Source: Clostridia bacterium (GTDB lineage Bacteria; Bacillota; Clostridia; Lachnospirales; Lachnospiraceae). From it: DNA of 64,000 nt. A program made the translations under genes and the position numbers. This document shows, one piece after another, positions 59,962-64,000 of the stretch. The stretch covers positions 496,001 through 560,000 of the forward strand of contig CAJTAT010000001.1 of the NCBI GenBank assembly GCA_910574475.1. Direction: 5' to 3'. The notes under the pieces were generated by a model that saw nothing but the letters and a program-made list of their open reading frames with translations, was not told where the DNA came from and searched no databases. The first letter of the stretch is position 1. Every line of letters begins with the position of its first letter.

Positions 59962-61365
59962 TTATTTGTATATGTTCCCCTCTAATGATGTGACCTTTTT
60001 ATACTTCCTTTTCCCAAACCTATAATCCTCTCTTAAGATTCCCAGCCTCTCTGATATGGCAAGGTCCATGTCTTCCTCTATCCGCTTTAAATATTCATCA
60101 GCAGCCTGTATCATCAATTTTTCCGATTCCGCACTACTGATTTTATTTTGATATTCTTCTTTATATTTTTCTGTGACATTCCGAAAATCCCCACGTAAGG
60201 CATCCCATATATCGTAGTCTTTCAATTTTATATTATCAGTCAAATGATGGTATAGCCTTTTCCTCTCATGCTGGATAATATTTTCAATGATGTCTGACTT
60301 CCCTTTGCCATAGGCATCCCTCTGGTATTTTTCATCCTTACATATATAATTGTACACCTTGATAACATTGCTTTCCTCATCATACATGCTCCCATCATAG
60401 TACCGCCTGTTGCACAGCCTGCTCCGCTTATCATCAGAGACAGTATACATACCGCAGCCCTCACAGATAAAGAGGTTTACATTACCCTTTATCATGGCAT
60501 AACATTCTTTCGATAATGCCTGCTCCAGTGATGAGGAAGTGCTCCAGCCCTTCGGTATCATACTCCGCAGTTCTTTTTTGCTGATTTCCTTTATTTCCTG
60601 ACAATACCTTACAAAATTGCTCCTATTATCATTTTTATCCTTTGGTAAAAAAACTTTACCGCAGAATACTTTTAACCGCTCCTGCAGGTCTTTTATCTTC
60701 TGCACCTCTTCCAGATCATACTCCCATTTCTCTTTATTGATGAACCTGCACCCAAACATCCTGATGAAGAATGGGATGCTGTCATGCAGCCCATCATCAC
60801 TGTCATCATTGCCTGTTATCGTAAAAGAATTAACTGTTGGCCTTACCCACGGCTTACTTAAATCAAACCCTTCTGTTTTCTTCCAGCCGACAATATGGCT
60901 TCCCCTGCCCCCTTTCCCTGCTTCCCATAGCAATCGGTAGCCCCCGTTCATAAAGCAGTCAATATCAAAGTTAAGGAAATTGGCAAGCTCTGTTCCCACA
61001 AGGGGAAATTTATCCTCTTCCAGATCATACTCTGCCTGTGGCATTTCTGTTTCAATCCAGACTGCCTCCGTAAGAGGGTAATTATCCACATCATCATTTG
61101 TGCCTGTGTTGTCTGTTACTGGCAAATGTGTATGTTCCTTATCATTTTTTGCCATGCCTCTCATTTGGCTATTGTCTTTATTAAATGTCAGGTACTCTGT
61201 TTCTGGCAGTTCTGGAAATTCAAATCCCTCCTCCAAGTATTCAGGAGGGCTGGACATCTCCTCTCTTTGCATATTATCATAAAGCATATAAGTTCCATGG
61301 CAGTCTGCTATCTCATGCCCCTTATCCCTTGTTCCCTTAAATATGTACTTTATCCTGTATTCCAA
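59962..61365 (-). CDS. protein of unknown function with a zinc-knuckle-like CxxC motif
   Basis: This protein of about 467 residues starts at TTG 61365, which has GGAGGG 8 bases upstream; a GTG at 61446 (494 residues) is in frame but without ribosome site. The first half is acidic with LPETEYLTFNKDN and VDNYPLTEAVWIETEMPQ. A later CEGCGMYTVSDDKRSRLCNRR is the C-x2-C-xn-C pattern of a zinc knuckle, as in DUF6076-like proteins. The role is unknown. It is the first gene of the module, downstream of the right flank repeat. Confidence 0.6.
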   Translation of the reverse strand: MEYRIKYIFKGTRDKGHEIADCHGTYMLYDNMQREEMSSPPEYLEEGFEFPELPETEYLTFNKDNSQMRGMAKNDKEHTHLPVTDNTGTNDDVDNYPLTEAVWIETEMPQAEYDLEEDKFPLVGTELANFLNFDIDCFMNGGYRLLWEAGKGGRGSHIVGWKKTEGFDLSKPWVRPTVNSFTITGNDDSDDGLHDSIPFFIRMFGCRFINKEKWEYDLEEVQKIKDLQERLKVFCGKVFLPKDKNDNRSNFVRYCQEIKEISKKELRSMIPKGWSTSSSLEQALSKECYAMIKGNVNLFICEGCGMYTVSDDKRSRLCNRRYYDGSMYDEESNVIKVYNYICKDEKYQRDAYGKGKSDIIENIIQHERKRLYHHLTDNIKLKDYDIWDALRGDFRNVTEKYKEEYQNKISSAESEKLMIQAADEYLKRIEEDMDLAISERLGILREDYRFGKRKYKKVTSLEGNIYK

Positions 61366-61502
61366 ATCTATCGCCCTCCAAGTAGTTTGAACTTCTGATA
61401 TTATATCATTTAGGAGAAGAGAAAGAAAGCTGTCAGACTGCTTCACCCAATATAATATTTTACCAATGGGATATGTAAACAGCCTGTTTCCATCCCAATT
61501 CT

Positions 61503-61810
61503 GCCAGACAAAGCCTGTCTAGCACTCGACATGTGAAAAAGCCTGTAAACATCAGTATTTCAGGGCATTTTACCTATAAAAGAGGCCTCATTTTCCCCTA
61601 TATATAAATACATACTTTTTATGTTCTAATTCTGTTCTTTATAGAAGTTAACTCCTATTGTGAAAAAATATCTCCTTTTAAAAAGAAAAAGATATGCAGC
61701 ATATAGATGGGAAGTGATTTACTCGGTAAAAAAATGAATATGTTTTTTCAACGAGCAGTTCCCATCTTATAATGCACCAACCCCACTTTTTCTTTTTTAA
61801 AAGGCATATT
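61503..61810. repeat. right flank repeat of the helicase module, mirror image of 54421-54720
   Basis: The box (61503-61565, on the minus strand CCCTGAAA ... GCTAGACAGGCTTTGTCTGG) matches the left box in inverse orientation. A 144-bp palindrome (61667-61810) has the same TTAAAAAGAAAAA arms, an AGATGGGAA/TTCCCATCT middle stem, CTCG/CGAG inner stem, and a conserved GCAGTTCC. Left and right blocks are 300 and 308 bp. The palindrome touches the tniQ stop codon. Confidence 0.65.
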
Positions 61811-61813
61811 TTT

Positions 61814-63271
61814 TTATAAGATACCCTGCACCATTTTATATAGTTCTGGTACTGCTATCTCTTTCAGATATGGCAGACATGCCAGCACATTGTCTTTCCT
61901 CATATTTGTGAGTGTCCTGACCTGCTTCCAGTTGGGGGCTTTCCCCTCTTTCTGGATTTTTTGTACAGCCCATACTATTTCCCTCGCCCAATACTGTTCC
62001 TGTGATTCCTGATGCTTTAATATCTCCGCCCTGCATAAAGGCATCAGTTCTAATCGCTTATCAGGATAACCCAATAATTTACAAACTGCAAATTCTGTTA
62101 CCTTGTGCGGTCTTTCACCCCCACTACCCCATAACTGTCTGGCTGCATCTTTTACCAATGGCAGTGATTCCCTGTCTATCTGCTTCCAGTCTTTAGGCTT
62201 TGCCCCGCATTTCTGATGTGTTTCTTTTCCATAGCTGTATTTGCCATATCTCCCACCACCGACAGGCTTCACCACATTATAGGATGCATTTAATCTTTTT
62301 GCTATTTCGGGATATTTCAATCCCTGTTTATGAAGCTCCCTTACCTTGTCATCAAATAGCTGTTCCTGTGTCCTGTCAGGCAACTCCATACTGCTTAGTT
62401 TCTCTATCGGCACATGCAGGAACATGGCAATCTGGCACACTTCAAAGCAGTTGAGCCTGTAATTGTTAAATACTTTCTGTATCTGCCACAGTTCCGTCAA
62501 TCCCTGTTCTGGCAACTCCTTATAAAATACCATAAAATCATCATAAAACTTTTGGATATTCCTCTGCTCTCCCCTGACCGAAAGGTATTCTGTACCTGAC
62601 ATTACAGAATGTAGGAACTGCCCGACCACAATAGGATTCTTCATATCCATATCTGACTGGAAAACTGCTCCCACATATCCTGCAAGCTGCTTCTCAATTT
62701 CATTCCCATAGATAATATCCATCTCTTTTATTTCCTGTTCTGCCGTAACCAGATTAGGGCTTGCTTTTCCGCTGATAATTGCAGAACTATTCAATAATTT
62801 ACAGCCATGTACAGGACATACCCCCACTCCTGCCAACTGATGGCTTCTGTGCCAGTAGGATTCTCCATATAAGGTTCTATCTTCTTTAGCACATAAAGGG
62901 CAATATCTCAAATACCTGTGTTCTCCATTCTTCTGTTTTGGAATGGCAAGCAGGTTGTTGTAATTTCCTCCCATACTGCACAGTGCTTCAAATGCCCTGT
63001 TTCTTCTCTCATAGGGCAGGAATCTTGCATAACAAGGAAACATGGTGTGTTTTTCAATCAGTTCAGCCATAGACATTTTCTTACATAGGTATTCTAATAT
63101 TTCTGGTTTCATTACATTCAGAAGCTCCATATCTGGTCTTACCCTTTTATTTATAAAGACATCTTCGGCACAAAATGTATATGCAGGATAACCGCTATGT
63201 ACATAAAGCCTCGCCAAAACACTATAGATAAGTTCATCTGGATAAATCTGTGGAAAATATGCAATCTCCAT
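61814..63271 (-). CDS. tniQ: TniQ/TnsD-family transposition protein
   Basis: This 485-residue protein has the TniQ domain opening PQIYPDELIYSVLARLYVHS and the zinc-binding motif CPLCAKED...HRSHQLAGVGVCPVHGCKLL. It directs Tn7-like transposons to target sites. It ends in an HTH-like region (PEIAKRLNASYNVVK). ATG 63271 follows AAAGGGGTGG. It follows the TnsC-like gene by 13 bp. Confidence 0.88.
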   Translation of the reverse strand: MEIAYFPQIYPDELIYSVLARLYVHSGYPAYTFCAEDVFINKRVRPDMELLNVMKPEILEYLCKKMSMAELIEKHTMFPCYARFLPYERRNRAFEALCSMGGNYNNLLAIPKQKNGEHRYLRYCPLCAKEDRTLYGESYWHRSHQLAGVGVCPVHGCKLLNSSAIISGKASPNLVTAEQEIKEMDIIYGNEIEKQLAGYVGAVFQSDMDMKNPIVVGQFLHSVMSGTEYLSVRGEQRNIQKFYDDFMVFYKELPEQGLTELWQIQKVFNNYRLNCFEVCQIAMFLHVPIEKLSSMELPDRTQEQLFDDKVRELHKQGLKYPEIAKRLNASYNVVKPVGGGRYGKYSYGKETHQKCGAKPKDWKQIDRESLPLVKDAARQLWGSGGERPHKVTEFAVCKLLGYPDKRLELMPLCRAEILKHQESQEQYWAREIVWAVQKIQKEGKAPNWKQVRTLTNMRKDNVLACLPYLKEIAVPELYKMVQGIL

Positions 63272-63284
63272 GATACCACCCCTT

Positions 63285-64000
63285 TCAGACTGCAATCTCT
63301 GTGATGCTGATTTTCCCTTTTAACAGAGATAACATATCGCAACGATTCTTTTTCGCCAGTTCTGCAAGCTCCATAAAAGTCCAGTCAGAACTATCACCTT
63401 TATCCGCTGAATAAATGACAGGCTCCACATTATCCTCTGCCTTGTCAATACTGCCTGTGGCTCTGCCATCTTTGTCAGAATCTGTTTCCTGTGGCAGTAT
63501 ATCAGTCTCCTGTCTCTCTTTCACTGGCAGTACAGGATTCCCTTGTTTTTCTTCCTGGCCAAAATTGCCAACTACCTCTAATGCACTGTTTCCCTTTTTC
63601 TTTTTAACGGTATCTTTTTTTATCACCACAGATGGTCTGATATGGCTGTGCAGCATGTTCATCCTCTGCTCATATGCTTCATTCAAGGAAACAATATCCA
63701 ATATCTCCCTGTCATTTAAAATGCTTATCTCCTGTGCATCATGGATCAGGCTCACTACAACTGCAAGCACTCCTGCCGAATGTTCATAAAGCCATTGGAT
63801 AATGCTATCTGACAAATCAGATTCTTTCTGTATATACTGATATTGAAACAGGACAGTACAGAACTCCCTGAAATAGGCATTATATTCACAGCTTCCATAC
63901 CGAAGCCCTAAAGCTCTCCTTGCCAGATAATCAACACTCTCAAAGAAGACTTCCGCTTCTGGTGTTCCAACCATGCAGATAGAGATACCGCTGTTATTGA
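63285..64000 (-). CDS. TnsC/TniB-type transposition ATPase, C-terminal part (partial)
   Basis: The frame is open to the window edge. The visible sequence has SICMVGTPEAEVFFESVDYL, LARRALGLRYGSCEYNAYF and EHSAGVLAVVVSLIHDAQE, typical of the C-terminal half of TniB/TnsC AAA+ ATPases. It is followed by a hydrophilic tail. The N-terminal Walker motifs lie beyond the window. It links the transposase with TniQ. Confidence 0.8.
   Translation of the reverse strand, partial: NNSGISICMVGTPEAEVFFESVDYLARRALGLRYGSCEYNAYFREFCTVLFQYQYIQKESDLSDSIIQWLYEHSAGVLAVVVSLIHDAQEISILNDREILDIVSLNEAYEQRMNMLHSHIRPSVVIKKDTVKKKKGNSALEVVGNFGQEEKQGNPVLPVKERQETDILPQETDSDKDGRATGSIDKAEDNVEPVIYSADKGDSSDWTFMELAELAKKNRCDMLSLLKGKISITEIAV

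Noticed and set aside
61814..64000. CRISPR-associated transposon
   Set aside because: TniQ and TnsC-like genes are present but no cas gene or repeat array is in the window; an ordinary Tn7-like element is the simpler reading.

Overview
The window looks like a chromosomal segment of an anaerobic gut-type Bacillota, most likely a Lachnospiraceae-like Clostridium relative (inference). The support is moderate GC, AGGAGG ribosome sites, an [FeFe]-hydrogenase maturase HydG, class II fructose-bisphosphate aldolase, ClpC, type III pantothenate kinase, a mannose-family PTS, and many lipoproteins with Gram-positive signal peptides. No rRNA is present. Two tRNA genes are seen (Thr-CGT and Trp-CCA).

Layout. 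0-3.3 kb: tail of a sensor kinase followed by a MacB/Bce-type ABC exporter. 3.3-7.6 kb (minus): a nucleoside salvage operon punA-cdd-(GT-C-like membrane protein)-add. 7.9-14.8 kb: a DeoR regulator divergent from an operon encoding two UroD/MtaA-like methyltransferase-type proteins, a pentulose/hexulose-phosphate 3-epimerase, a broken SIS isomerase and a four-part mannose-family PTS whose IID subunit has an internal deletion. Phased AATTG-N6-CAATT operators lie in the divergent region. 14.8-19.8 kb: a polyamine ABC operon potD-PII-potABC behind a structured, terminator-ended leader. 19.8-33 kb: housekeeping genes (arcC, hydG, coaX, AI-2E-family exporter, PBP, radA, clpC, an SH3/acidic-tail membrane protein). 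33.2-34.1 kb: a deleted ISLre2-family insertion sequence. 34.1-38.6 kb: DUF2752 protein, fba, a PurF paralogue without the N-terminal cysteine, and nagA.

37.1-42.1 kb carries a striking family of large cloverleaf-like palindromic repeats. Their hairpin tips are invariant while their arm stems are unrelated in sequence but still complementary. Between them lie a secreted C39-type peptidase, a lipoprotein, and a secreted protein built of twelve 16-residue Cys/His repeats. 42-46.9 kb is a two-component system plus ABC exporter operon with a 50-residue membrane peptide. 47.4-53.7 kb is a mixed, decaying region: mutM remnant, mobile-element-like scraps, fragments of a methyltransferase and an acetyltransferase, and a broken lipoprotein. 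It also holds an intact LytTR two-component system that ends in a Cys-rich protein of unknown function.

53.9-64 kb is accessory DNA. An operon-like set (494-aa zinc-knuckle protein, 312-aa protein, SF2 helicase, two small proteins, Rpn/PD-(D/E)XK nuclease) is bounded by mirrored ~300-bp flanks, each a 140-bp palindrome plus a conserved box. It lies next to tniQ and the end of a tnsC/tniB-type ATPase, so it belongs to, or sits beside, a Tn7-like transposon that continues past the right edge.

A recurring theme is internal deletion. The PTS IID, SIS isomerase, MutM and IS transposase genes have each lost a central block, three of them with a frame change. This may be real genome decay or an assembly effect and deserves checking against raw reads.
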